From Paraburkholderia acidisoli (GTDB lineage Bacteria > Pseudomonadota > Gammaproteobacteria > Burkholderiales > Burkholderiaceae), in the NCBI RefSeq assembly GCF_009789675.1, contig NZ_CP046913.1, positions 2,046,001 to 2,110,000 on the forward strand: a DNA stretch of 64,000 nt. The letters run 5' to 3'. The position numbers and the translations under genes were made by a program. Below the pieces are notes generated by a model that ran no database searches, was not told the origin of the DNA, and saw only the letters and a list, made by a program, of their open reading frames with translations. Positions within the stretch are counted from its first letter, which is position 1, and every line of letters starts with the position of its first letter. Of the stretch, positions 7,133 through 15,707 are shown piece after piece.

Positions 7133-10100
7133 TCAATGAAAGTCGCGGCTCTGCGTCGCGAGCCTGCCCAGCAGGCGGCTATGGTCTTCCAGCCGCCGCG
7201 CGACCAGGTGCACGACCTCGCCCTGGCGCTGCACCACGCCCTCCACCGCCAGCAATTGCGAGCCGAGCAATTCGCGGCGCTGCGCCTCCACGAGCGCCGG
7301 ATGCACGATCACGTTGATCGAGCCGGTTTCGTCCTCCAGCGAAACGAAAATCGTGCCGTTCGCGGTGCCGGGCCGCTGCCGCACCGTGACGATGCCGCAC
7401 ACGCGCACGCGTTTGCCCTGGCCGCAGTGCTTCAGTTGCTCCGCGCTGCGAAAACGCTGCTTCGCGAGACCCCCGCGCAACAGTTCGAGCGGATGGCGAT
7501 TGAGCGTGAGGCGCAGGCTCGCGTAATCGGCGACGATCTCCGCGCCTTCCGAAGCGCGTGGCAGATCGATGCGCGCTTCATCGACGGGCGCGTCGCGCAA
7601 TAGCTCGGGCACCGCGTGCTGCGCGGTCACGGCCCACCACGCCTCGCGCCGGTGCCCCGCGAGGCTTTCGAGCGCATTGCCCGCCGCCAGCGCTTCCAGT
7701 TCGCGGCGCGTGAGCGCGGCGCGGCGTGCGAGATCGTCCACATCGGTGAACGGCGCCTGAGCGCGCGCGGCCGCCACGCGCCGCGCCGCGTCTTCCGGAA
7801 AGCCCTTGAGCAGACTCAAGCCGAGCCGCACCGCCGGGCCGCTGCAACCGAACTTCTCCGATTTCAGCTTGACGCGCTTGCGCCGCTGCCGCCGGTAGCG
7901 GTCCATCAGCTCGGGCAGGCGCGGCATGCCTCGACACGCCACGGCCGCGGCCAGTTGTGCACGGTAATGCACGGTCCGGGCGCGGCGCTGGCGCGCGGTG
8001 GCCTCGTCGAGCCGCACGCCGGGCTGGCCGCGCCGCTCCAGCAGCGTTTCCCAGTCGCTCAGCGCGATGTCGGGCGGCCGCACCGGCACGCCGTGCCGCA
8101 TGGCGTCCTGCACGAGCTGCGACGGCGAATAGAAGCCGAGCGGCTGACTGTTCAGCAATCCCGCGAGAAACGCGGCGGGCTCGTAACGCTTGATCCACGA
8201 ACTCGTGTAGACGAGCAGCGCGAAGCTCGCCGCGTGACTCTCGGGAAAACCGTATTCGCCAAAACCTTCGATCTGTTTGCAGATACGATCGGCGAATTCC
8301 TCCCGGTAGCCCTTCTTCATCATGCGTCGCTTGAGTTCGGCCTGATACGGCCGCAGATCGCCGTCGCGCCGCCATGCGGCCATCGCGCGGCGCAACTGGT
8401 CGGCTTCTTCGCCGGTGTAATCGGCGGCCTCCATCGCGAGATGCATCACCTGCTCCTGGAAGATCGGCACGCCGAGCGTGCGCCCGAGCACCTTGCGCAG
8501 TTCCTCCTTTTCGTACACGACGGGCTCGTCGCCGTCGCGGCGCTTCAGGTACGGATGCACCATGTCGCCCTGGATCGGGCCCGGCCGCACGATCGCCACC
8601 TGCACCACGAGGTCGTAATACCGGCGTGGCTTCAGGCGCGGCAACATGCTCTGCTGCGCGCGCGACTCGATCTGGAACACGCCGACCGTGTCCGCATGAC
8701 AGCACATCTCGTAGACGGCCGGATCTTCGAGCGGCACGTCCTGCACGCGAAACTCGGGCAGCCCGCGCCGCAGCGCGACGAATTCGAGCGCGCGCCGGAT
8801 CGCCGAGAGCATGCCGAGCGCGAGCACGTCCATCTTGAGCAGGCGCAGCGCGTCGATGTCGTCCTTGTCCCACTCGATCACGAAGCGACCCGCCATCGAC
8901 GCGTTCTCGATCGGCACGAGCCGCGAAAGCTTGTCGCGCGCGATCACGAAACCGCCCACGTGCTGCGAGAGATGGCGCGGAAACCCGCGCAACTCGCGCG
9001 TGAGACGAATGAGCTGCTGCGTGATATGCGAATCCGCCGAAAAGCCCGCTTCCTCCAGATGCCGCGCGATCGAATCGGGACCGTCCCACCACTGGTGCGC
9101 ACCCGAGAGTTTTTCGACCAGCGCGTGATCGAGCCCGAGCGCCTTGCCCACGTCGCGCAACGCGCTGCGCGAGCGATACGAAATGACCGTGGCCGCGAGC
9201 GCCGCGCGTCGATTGCCGTATTTTCCGTAGATGTACTGGATGACTTCTTCGCGGCGCTGATGCTCGAAGTCGACGTCGATGTCGGGCGGCTCGTTGCGCG
9301 CGCGGGACAGAAAGCGCGCGACGAGCATGTTCATGTTGACCGGATCGATCTCGGTGATGTGCAGGCAATAGCACACGACCGAATTGGCCGCGGAGCCGCG
9401 CCCCTGGCAGAGAATTTTCTGCTTGCGCGCGAAGCTCACGATGTCGTGCACGGTCAGAAAGTACTTCTCGTATTTCAGTTCCGTGATGAGTTCGAGTTCC
9501 TCGTTGATCTGCTTGCTGCGCTTCTCGTTGAGACCATCGGGCCAGCGCTCCAGCGCGCCTTTCTCCACGAGCTTGCGCAGCCATGACATGGGTGTTTCAC
9601 CAGCCGGCACGAGCTCTTCGGGATACTCGTAGGCGAGTTCGCCGAGCGAGAACGAACAGCGGCGCGCGACCTCGAGCGTGGCGTCGAGCGTGTCGCGCGG
9701 ATACAGGCTGCCGAGCCGCAGGCGCGAGCGCAAATGGCGCTCGGCGTTCGGCTCCAGCACGTGCCCGCACGCGTTCAACGGCTTGCCGGCGCGAATCGCG
9801 CTCAGCGTGTCCTGCAAAGGCTTGCGCGAGCGCGCATGCATGAGCGCGCCGCCCGCCGCGACAAGCGGCAAACCGCTTTCCTGCGAGACGTGGCGCAGCA
9901 CGTCGAGCTGCATCTCGTCGTTGCCCGTGTACCAGAGTTCGAGCGCGAGCCACGCGCGCTCGGCCGCGAAGCCCGCGAGCCAATGCGCGGCGCGCAAGGT
10001 CTGCGCGAGCGTGGCCGCGCGCTGCGGCACGAGCAGCAGCACGCAATCGCGCAAATACTTCAGATGTTCGGAGCCCGCCTCGGGCGCGGTGAAATCGGCG

Positions 10101-10588
10101 GGATGCAGAAGGTAACTGCCCTTCGCTGCGCGCGATCGCGCGAGCGTGATGAGTTCGCAGAGATTGCCGTAGCCTTCGCGATTGCTGGCGAGCGCAACGA
10201 GCGTGCAGAACGGCGCGCCGTGTTCATCGACGAGATTCAGTTCGCTGCCGATCAGCAGATGCAGCGCAGGCTGAAACGGCGCGGGCGCCTCGCCGCCGAG
10301 CAAACGCGCGGCACGCGCGGCTTCCTCGTGGGCTTTCTTGCGCGGCGCGTCGTGCTCGTTGAGCGCGCTCCAGGCGCGCACGACGCCCGCGAGCGAGCAC
10401 TCGTCGGTGATCGCGAGCGCGCGATAGCCGTGCTCGATCGCCTGCTCGACCAGTTCGCGCGGACGCGAGGCGCCGCGCAGGAACGAGAAGTTGGTCAGGC
10501 AGTGCAGCTCCGCGTAGTCGGGCAGCCCGGCGGGAAACTGGGCGGGAAACTGCGCGGACGACGATGCACCCGTCGCGTCATTCGACAT
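7133..10588 (-). CDS. dnaE2: Error-prone DNA polymerase DnaE2 (ImuC)
   Basis: C-family DNA polymerase alpha subunit of the damage-inducible mutasome, 1151 aa, which carries out translesion synthesis with ImuA and ImuB. An N-terminal PHP domain (YAELHCLTNFSFLRGAS) is followed by the palm with the catalytic acidic motif PPDIDVDF and, further on, KMDVLALGML. A helix-hairpin-helix region and a C-terminal OB fold (VRVCGIVTVRQRPGTANG) complete the protein. Length and the missing epsilon-binding tail fit DnaE2 rather than DnaE1. It is the last gene of the imuA-imuB-dnaE2 operon, 30 bp after imuB. Expression should follow the LexA box before imuA. Confidence 0.95.
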   Translation of the reverse strand: MSNDATGASSSAQFPAQFPAGLPDYAELHCLTNFSFLRGASRPRELVEQAIEHGYRALAITDECSLAGVVRAWSALNEHDAPRKKAHEEAARAARLLGGEAPAPFQPALHLLIGSELNLVDEHGAPFCTLVALASNREGYGNLCELITLARSRAAKGSYLLHPADFTAPEAGSEHLKYLRDCVLLLVPQRAATLAQTLRAAHWLAGFAAERAWLALELWYTGNDEMQLDVLRHVSQESGLPLVAAGGALMHARSRKPLQDTLSAIRAGKPLNACGHVLEPNAERHLRSRLRLGSLYPRDTLDATLEVARRCSFSLGELAYEYPEELVPAGETPMSWLRKLVEKGALERWPDGLNEKRSKQINEELELITELKYEKYFLTVHDIVSFARKQKILCQGRGSAANSVVCYCLHITEIDPVNMNMLVARFLSRARNEPPDIDVDFEHQRREEVIQYIYGKYGNRRAALAATVISYRSRSALRDVGKALGLDHALVEKLSGAHQWWDGPDSIARHLEEAGFSADSHITQQLIRLTRELRGFPRHLSQHVGGFVIARDKLSRLVPIENASMAGRFVIEWDKDDIDALRLLKMDVLALGMLSAIRRALEFVALRRGLPEFRVQDVPLEDPAVYEMCCHADTVGVFQIESRAQQSMLPRLKPRRYYDLVVQVAIVRPGPIQGDMVHPYLKRRDGDEPVVYEKEELRKVLGRTLGVPIFQEQVMHLAMEAADYTGEEADQLRRAMAAWRRDGDLRPYQAELKRRMMKKGYREEFADRICKQIEGFGEYGFPESHAASFALLVYTSSWIKRYEPAAFLAGLLNSQPLGFYSPSQLVQDAMRHGVPVRPPDIALSDWETLLERRGQPGVRLDEATARQRRARTVHYRAQLAAAVACRGMPRLPELMDRYRRQRRKRVKLKSEKFGCSGPAVRLGLSLLKGFPEDAARRVAAARAQAPFTDVDDLARRAALTRRELEALAAGNALESLAGHRREAWWAVTAQHAVPELLRDAPVDEARIDLPRASEGAEIVADYASLRLTLNRHPLELLRGGLAKQRFRSAEQLKHCGQGKRVRVCGIVTVRQRPGTANGTIFVSLEDETGSINVIVHPALVEAQRRELLGSQLLAVEGVVQRQGEVVHLVARRLEDHSRLLGRLATQSRDFH

Positions 10589-10618
10589 GATCTTGCTGAT
10601 ACGAAAAAACGGGAGGCG

Positions 10619-12265
10619 CTAACCGAAGAGCCCCTGCAGATACCACTGGCCGCCAACGCGCTCGCGATACAGCCAGAACATGCGGCCCTGATCGTCGGCG
10701 GCGACGTAATAGTCGCGCTCGACGCTCTCGCCGTCCCACCAGCCCGATTCGATGCGCTCCGTGCGCGTGAGCGTCTTGAGCGGACGCCGGTAGATCGGCC
10801 GGTCGCCGCGCATGGCGAGCTTGAGCGGCTTTTCGAGCAGCCACGCCGGACGCGGTTGCGCGGGCAAGGGCACCTCGGGCAGATCGAAGGCGCTTTGCAC
10901 GGGCGCGCTGGCGGCGTCCTGCGGCGCGTCATGCGGCGTCTTTTTCGGGCGACGCGGCTTTGCCGCGCTCTTCGCCTTGCCCGCGCGCCACGGCCGCGCC
11001 GACATTGCCTGTTCCGGCCGATGATCGTCTTCGACGAACAACTGCAAGACGTTCTGCTCGCCGAGCCGCGCGCCGATGCGCTCGAACAGCTGGCCGAGCG
11101 AGGCTTCCGCGGCTTCTGCCATGGGGAACAAGGTTTCGGTGGGCGCGGCGTAGTCGCTCACGTCCGCGGCGAAGAGCGCGAGCCCGATCACGGGCGCGGC
11201 CAGTTCGGTCTGGTTCAGGCGCTCGCGCAGCAGCCACAGCAGATGCTCGGCGTCGCGCGAAGGCGCGGCCCATGCGATGGCGAGACTCGACGTGCGCGGC
11301 GCGTGACGCGAAGCGAGTTCGTGTTCGAGACGCAGCTCGAAGCCCGCAAGCGCCGCATGCTGCGCGGCGAGCCAGCCGGCCAGTTGCATCACCAGACGGC
11401 GCGCGGCGAACAGCAACGCCTCGGCGCTCTCCACGCGCGCCTGCAATTCGAGCGACGCCTGGAACGACGGCGGCGCCTCGAACCAGACACGCGGATCGGG
11501 CGCCTCGCCGCGCGCCTGCGCAAGCCACGCGAGCACGCCGTCGCCGAAACGCCGCACGATGCCGTCGCGCGGCAGGCGCCGCAAGTCGCCGAGCGTCGCG
11601 CATCCGATCTGCGTGAGCGCGTGCTCGTGCTGCGCGGCGAACGGCGCGAGTGTGACCGGCAGCGCGTCCAGCACGCGCGCGAGCGTGCTCTCCTTGAGCA
11701 CGTGCCAGCGGCGCGAGGCGCGCGCGGCGTGCGCCTGCGCGAGCGTCCACGCGCCCCACGCCGTGGGCGCGCAGGCAATGCGCGCGACGTGGCCGCAACT
11801 TTCGACGGTGGCCGCGACTTTGGCGAGCAACGCGCGCACGCCGCCGAAGAGCCGCAGCCCCGAGCCCACTTCGAGCAGCACCGTATGGGATTGCAGCGCT
11901 TGTGCCTTTTGCGCCGCTGACGTTGCTTGCGCCGACGCCGATGGCGCCACGAGCGACACCTTCGGCGTGTACGCGAGCAGGGCCAGCGCGAGCGCTTCGA
12001 ACGCGCGGGTCTCGCGCGCCGGGTCGGCTTCGAGCAGCACGAGCCCCGGCGCGAGCGCCAACGCGTGCGAGCGCGCGCTGCCCGCGTGCACGCCGAGACG
12101 CAGCGCATCGAGATCGGCGATCAGGATGCGCGTGTGATCGGCGAGCGCATGGCAGCGCGGCGGCGCGTTGCCGTCCGCCTGTTCAGACGCGGGCGACGGG
12201 CACGGCAGCGGCGGCTTCACGGCCTCCAGCGGCAACAACGGCAAGGTGACGGCGATCCACAGCAT
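10619..12265 (-). CDS. imuB: Y-family polymerase-like mutasome protein ImuB
   Basis: Adaptor of the ImuABC mutasome, 548 aa, joining the beta clamp to DnaE2. It has a Y-family fold, but the catalytic carboxylates are missing: where active enzymes have a DxD-type start it reads LWIAVTLPLLPL, and the usual SIDE motif is replaced by LLEVGSGLRLF. It is therefore almost certainly not a polymerase. A Lys/Pro-rich linker near residue 430 leads to a C-terminal part (GWWDGESVERDYYVAADDQG) typical of ImuB. The start overlaps the end of imuA by 83 bp, implying coupled translation. Confidence 0.92.
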   Translation of the reverse strand: MLWIAVTLPLLPLEAVKPPLPCPSPASEQADGNAPPRCHALADHTRILIADLDALRLGVHAGSARSHALALAPGLVLLEADPARETRAFEALALALLAYTPKVSLVAPSASAQATSAAQKAQALQSHTVLLEVGSGLRLFGGVRALLAKVAATVESCGHVARIACAPTAWGAWTLAQAHAARASRRWHVLKESTLARVLDALPVTLAPFAAQHEHALTQIGCATLGDLRRLPRDGIVRRFGDGVLAWLAQARGEAPDPRVWFEAPPSFQASLELQARVESAEALLFAARRLVMQLAGWLAAQHAALAGFELRLEHELASRHAPRTSSLAIAWAAPSRDAEHLLWLLRERLNQTELAAPVIGLALFAADVSDYAAPTETLFPMAEAAEASLGQLFERIGARLGEQNVLQLFVEDDHRPEQAMSARPWRAGKAKSAAKPRRPKKTPHDAPQDAASAPVQSAFDLPEVPLPAQPRPAWLLEKPLKLAMRGDRPIYRRPLKTLTRTERIESGWWDGESVERDYYVAADDQGRMFWLYRERVGGQWYLQGLFG

Positions 12266-13031
12266 GATTGACCCCGGGCCACGGCATGACGACCGATGCT
12301 GCGTCCGGCTGGGGCAGCATGGCGTCCTGCAACGGCAGTGTGATGACGAGTGGTTGCGCGGGCGGCGGCCCGCGACGCTTGAAAATGTCGACGGATAACG
12401 CGGCGAGCTGCATCCATTGACGCCGGTTCAGGGCGTCGTCGCCCGATGGCGCGACCGGCGTGCAAACCATGCGCAACGGCGCCGGCGACGACTGATTGCG
12501 CGCGGCGGGCGGACGCACGAGAAACGCGAGCGCCTGCGAATCCTGTGCGGCGACCTGCAAACGCCGCACGGCGTCGGCGCGCGCCTTCGGCTGCCAGAGC
12601 AGCACCGCGCCGATCCCTTCCTGCTTGAGCGCCTGTTCGGCGACCCAACCCGCGTCCTTCTCGCTCGCGCGCACCCAGATCACGCGTTCGAGCGCGACTC
12701 CCCACGCCTTGAGCGCACGGGCGTACGGCTGCCATGGCGGCGCGACGAGCACCACGTGCCGCCCGGTCTGCGCCGTGAGCGTGCGCAACGCGGGCGCCAC
12801 GAGCCGCATTTCCCCGACGCCGCCCTGCTCCACCAGCAATTCCGTCAGGCTGCCCGCCGGCCAGCCGGCGCCGGGCAACTGCGCGTCGAGCATGGCGTGG
12901 CCGCTCGGCACCGAACGCTCGCTCGCGTGCGCGAGCTGATCGCCCTGCCAGACGCGGCTTTGCAGCCGCGGCGGCAAGTGCGCGGCAAGCTGCGCCGTGG
13001 TCGGCAAATTGAGTGGAAGCGCTGCGGCCAT
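12183..13031 (-). CDS. imuA: Translesion synthesis protein ImuA (RecA-like)
   Basis: First gene of the mutasome operon, 282 aa, related to RecA/SulA-like proteins. ImuA supports recruitment of ImuB and DnaE2 at stalled forks. The characteristic N-terminal half (SGHAMLDAQLPGAGWPAGSLTELL) precedes a degenerate ATPase core (VLVAPPWQPYARALKAWG). No clear Shine-Dalgarno precedes the ATG at 13031, so a slightly different start is possible. The 117-bp leader begins near a perfect LexA box (13148-13163). The last 83 bp are shared with imuB in another frame. Confidence 0.9.
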   Translation of the reverse strand: MAAALPLNLPTTAQLAAHLPPRLQSRVWQGDQLAHASERSVPSGHAMLDAQLPGAGWPAGSLTELLVEQGGVGEMRLVAPALRTLTAQTGRHVVLVAPPWQPYARALKAWGVALERVIWVRASEKDAGWVAEQALKQEGIGAVLLWQPKARADAVRRLQVAAQDSQALAFLVRPPAARNQSSPAPLRMVCTPVAPSGDDALNRRQWMQLAALSVDIFKRRGPPPAQPLVITLPLQDAMLPQPDAASVVMPWPGVNHAVDRRHLAVVAAGGREAAAAVPVARV

Positions 13032-13147
13032 GATTCGGAACGGGCGATTTGCATCGGGTCAGGAAACGGTGTTGGATCGACGGCAATACGCTCCCCTGCC
13101 CGGCGTCAAAAACGGGGCATGGAGGCGGCGAAACGTCGATCTTCGTC

Positions 13148-13163
13148 CTGTATATTTATACAG
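13148..13163 (-). promoter_or_regulatory. LexA (SOS) box for imuA-imuB-dnaE2
   Basis: CTGTATATTTATACAG is a perfect match to CTGT-N8-ACAG and a near-complete palindrome. It is AT-rich and overlaps the -10-like TATAAA/TATACA sequence. It is the only such site in the intergenic region before imuA, so DNA damage induction of the whole operon is expected. Confidence 0.9.
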
Positions 13164-13308
13164 TATTTTATGGGATGAGGGGAAGGCCCGAGGTGGGGTT
13201 TGGACGGCGGAGATTGGCCTGCTGCGGCGGGCATTAGCCGAAAAAATGGAGATGGCGATTCTCAAGCACGGCTGAGAATGGAGCAGAATCCGTATAAAAA
13301 TCAAGAAC

Positions 13309-13737
13309 TTGGCAACAAACTTCGCTGCGGCTCGCCAGGCCGGCAAGGCACCCGGCCCCAAGCTGGTCGCGGCCCGCTACCGGCGCGCGGCCGCCAGGCT
13401 GGAGGTCACGTTCGACAACGGCGTCGCGCTCTGCGTACCGGTCGCGCTGATCCAGGAATTCGCGCGGCTCGCGAGTCCCCCCTCGGCGGCGGATTGATCG
13501 GCAATCGAAATCTGAAGCGGCGGCTACGATCTGCATTTCCCGCGCATCGACGTATTCGTCAACGGCACGGCGTTGCTCGCGGGCATACTCGGTACGAAGG
13601 CGTGGATGGGCATGCTGGCGCGCAATCTGGGCGCGAGGCGCTCGGCGGCCAAGGCCAGTGCGGCGCGGGAAAACGGCAAGAAAGGCGGCCGGCCGAGGAA
13701 GGCGGTGGCGGTGCCGGTGGATCCTCAAACCGCGTGA
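13309..13737 (+). pseudogene. DUF2442 protein interrupted by two in-frame TGA codons
   Basis: One continuous frame of 142 codons encodes a DUF2442 protein. It runs from TTG (ATNFAAARQAGKAPGPKLVAA..., conserved EVTFDNGVALCVPV), through GGYDLHFPRIDVFVN, to the basic tail ARENGKKGGRPRK. The frame is broken by TGA at 13495-13497 and again at 13513-13515, with only five sense codons (SAIEI) between. Protein similarity continues on both sides in the same frame, so these are substitutions and not a frameshift. The start is TTG where relatives usually have ATG, and there is no clear ribosome site. Most likely a decayed gene; the first 62 codons alone could still be translated. Confidence 0.7.
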
Positions 13738-13825
13738 ACAAGCGCGCCGAGAAACGACACGTTTCAAGACGACGCGGAGAACGAAAAAGGGGTTACGCGC
13801 CGAAGCGTGTAACCCCTTCAATTCG

Positions 13826-13902
13826 TGGTCGGAGCGATAGGATTCGAACCTACGACCCTCTGATCCCAAATCAGATGCGCTACCAGGCTGCGCTACGCTC
13901 CG
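13826..13902 (-). tRNA. tRNA-Pro(TGG)
   Basis: 77-nt cloverleaf including encoded CCA. Acceptor CGGAGCG pairs with CGCTCCG, the anticodon loop TTTGGGA gives anticodon TGG, and the T arm has GTTCGAATC. Confidence 0.97.
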
Positions 13903-13913
13903 ACGAATCCGCG

Positions 13914-13943
13914 ATTGTATCGGCTAAGCCTATCGTCCGTCAA
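13914..13943 (-). promoter_or_regulatory. tRNA-Pro promoter
   Basis: On the minus strand TTGACG (13938-13943) and TACAAT (13914-13919) are separated by 18 bp, just upstream of the tRNA 5' end. Confidence 0.75.
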
Positions 13944-14083
13944 ATCCTGTTGCGCGCAACGGGAAAGCCCATCATCCGAACCCAGGCAAACCCACCTTGC
14001 CGCCCTCGCCTCACCCATGCACCATGGCGACAGCCCGCGGCACGCGCCTTGCCGCAGCCTGTCGACCCACCCAGGAGACGCCG

Positions 14084-14560
14084 ATGCAACTCATTCTCTG
14101 GCGCCACGCCGAAGCCGAAGACATCGCCGCGAGCGATCTCGCCCGCCAACTCACCACGCGCGGACGCAAGCAGGCGCAAAACGTCGCCCGCTGGCTGCGC
14201 GCGCGCCTGCCCGACGACGCCGTGATCCTCGCGAGCCCGGCCGCGCGCACCATGCAGACCGCCGAGGCGCTCACGGACCAATACCGCGTCGTGCGCGAAC
14301 TGGCGCCCGACGCCAGCGTGGACGCCGTGCTCACCGCCGCTGGCTGGCCCGAAGGCATCGCGCCCGCCGTGGTCGTGGTCGGCCACCAGCCCACGCTCGG
14401 CGAAGTGGCCGCGCATCTGCTCGACGCGGGCACGGACAAGGCCGCCCGCCCGCGCGGTTGGGCCGTGAAAAAAGCCGGCGTGTTGTGGATCGCGAGCCGC
14501 GAGCGACTCGGCGACGACCACGCGGTGTTGCACGCCGCCATCACTCCCGAACTCGTCTGA
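14084..14560 (+). CDS. sixA: Phosphohistidine phosphatase SixA
   Basis: Histidine phosphatase superfamily protein, 158 aa, of the SixA group, which removes phosphate from phosphohistidine in phosphorelay or PTS proteins. The nucleophile motif RHAEAE starts at residue 7; the second catalytic His is in VVVGHQPTLGE, and LASPAARTMQTAEAL is the typical middle motif. The start at 14084 has CCAGGAGA six bases upstream; the longer frame to 13997 lacks one. It lies alone, 200 bp before the acyltransferase gene. Confidence 0.9.
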   Translation: MQLILWRHAEAEDIAASDLARQLTTRGRKQAQNVARWLRARLPDDAVILASPAARTMQTAEALTDQYRVVRELAPDASVDAVLTAAGWPEGIAPAVVVVGHQPTLGEVAAHLLDAGTDKAARPRGWAVKKAGVLWIASRERLGDDHAVLHAAITPELV

Positions 14561-14763
14561 GGCCGTCGCGCCGCGCCCGTTCCCCCCCATTCCAGCCGAT
14601 CCCGCCCCGCCCTTTCCCTTGCTGCACCGGGCTCCTCGCATGCCCGGTGCTTCCCGCTGGCTTACACGGCGTCATCGAATCGTCATTGCGTTGCCATGTA
14701 ACCGTAACCGCGTCTTACTACATTGGCCGCAAAAGTTCCGTTACCTTTCGACCAGGACGCCCC

Positions 14764-15582
14764 ATGCGAGATCTGCCGATGCCTCCCCTGCCGTTCGCCT
14801 CGACGATGTTCGAGTCGCACCGGCGACTGCCGCGCGCCGAAGAAACGGTCACCGCGCAGCATCGCCTGCAGGTGACGTGGGCTCGCAGCGACGAGGAGCT
14901 GCGTGAAGCGCAGCGCCTGCGCTACCGCGTGTTCGCCGAAGAGATGGGCGCGCGCCTCACGGGCCCCGCCGGCCTCGACGTCGACGCGTTCGACGCCTAC
15001 TGCGATCACCTGATCGTGCGCGACCTCGACACGCTCAAGGTGGTGGGCACGTATCGCGTGCTGCCGCCGCACCAGGCCGCGCGTATCGGCCGCCTCTACG
15101 CCGAAAGCGAATTCGACGTGTCGCGCCTCGCGCATCTGCGCCCGAAGATGGTCGAAGTGGGCCGCTCGTGCGTGCACCCCGACTATCGCAGCGGCTCGGT
15201 CATCATGTCGCTGTGGGGCGGTCTCGGCGCCTACATGAAGCAGAACGGCTACGAAACGATGCTCGGCTGCGCGAGCGTCGCGATGGCCGACGGCGGCCAC
15301 TACGCGGCCAACCTGTACGCCTCGCTCGACGCGAACGCGCTGACCGATCCCGAGTACCGCGCGTTCCCGCACACGCCGCTGCCCGTCGACGAACTGCGTA
15401 CGGGCGGCTCCGCCGTGCCGCCGCCGCTCATCAAGGGCTATCTGCGCCTCGGCGCGAAAATTTGCGGCGCGCCCGCCTGGGACCCCGATTTCAATACCGC
15501 CGACTTCCTCACGCTGTTCCGTCTTTCGGAAATCAACGAGCGTTATGCGCGGCATTTTCTCGGCGACGGCATCGCGCGCTAA
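14764..15582 (+). CDS. olsB: OlsB-like N-acyltransferase (GNAT fold)
   Basis: Acyltransferase of the OlsB / autoinducer-synthase-like GNAT family, 272 aa. OlsB joins a 3-hydroxyacyl chain from ACP to ornithine, the first step of ornithine lipid synthesis. Recognisable blocks are EAQRLRYRVFAEEMGARL (near 45-65), the core VEVGRSCVHPDYRSG, and the end DFNTADFLTLFRLSEINERY. AGGA lies before the ATG at 14764. No olsA is adjacent; the gene is a single transcript ending at the terminator at 15611. Ornithine lipids often matter under phosphate limitation, and the Pho genes lie next door, but no Pho box precedes this gene. A different amine acceptor is possible. Confidence 0.78.
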   Translation: MRDLPMPPLPFASTMFESHRRLPRAEETVTAQHRLQVTWARSDEELREAQRLRYRVFAEEMGARLTGPAGLDVDAFDAYCDHLIVRDLDTLKVVGTYRVLPPHQAARIGRLYAESEFDVSRLAHLRPKMVEVGRSCVHPDYRSGSVIMSLWGGLGAYMKQNGYETMLGCASVAMADGGHYAANLYASLDANALTDPEYRAFPHTPLPVDELRTGGSAVPPPLIKGYLRLGAKICGAPAWDPDFNTADFLTLFRLSEINERYARHFLGDGIAR

Positions 15583-15610
15583 AAATCCGTCACGCATAAA
15601 ATCCACAAAA

Positions 15611-15640
15611 ACCCGGCTCGATTTTGCGAGCCGGGTTTTT
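15611..15640 (+). terminator. Terminator after the OlsB-like gene
   Basis: Ten-bp stem ACCCGGCTCG/CGAGCCGGGT, loop ATTTTG, then TTTT. The A run on the other side lets it also act for ppx on the minus strand. Confidence 0.88.
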
Positions 15641-15707
15641 ATTGATGCCGATTAAAGGCCGGACGAACACGCCAAAACAGCGCGTTCAATCCCGGCGCAT
15701 TCCTCGC

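Noticed and set aside
7616..9586. 656-codon plus-strand frame opposite dnaE2
   Set aside because: Same GC-driven shadow; low-complexity Arg-rich product.
13826..13902. tRNA-Pro as a possible integration site for a genomic island
   Set aside because: No integrase, no direct repeat of the tRNA 3' end, and flanking genes are ordinary; only the decayed DUF2442 gene lies beside it.
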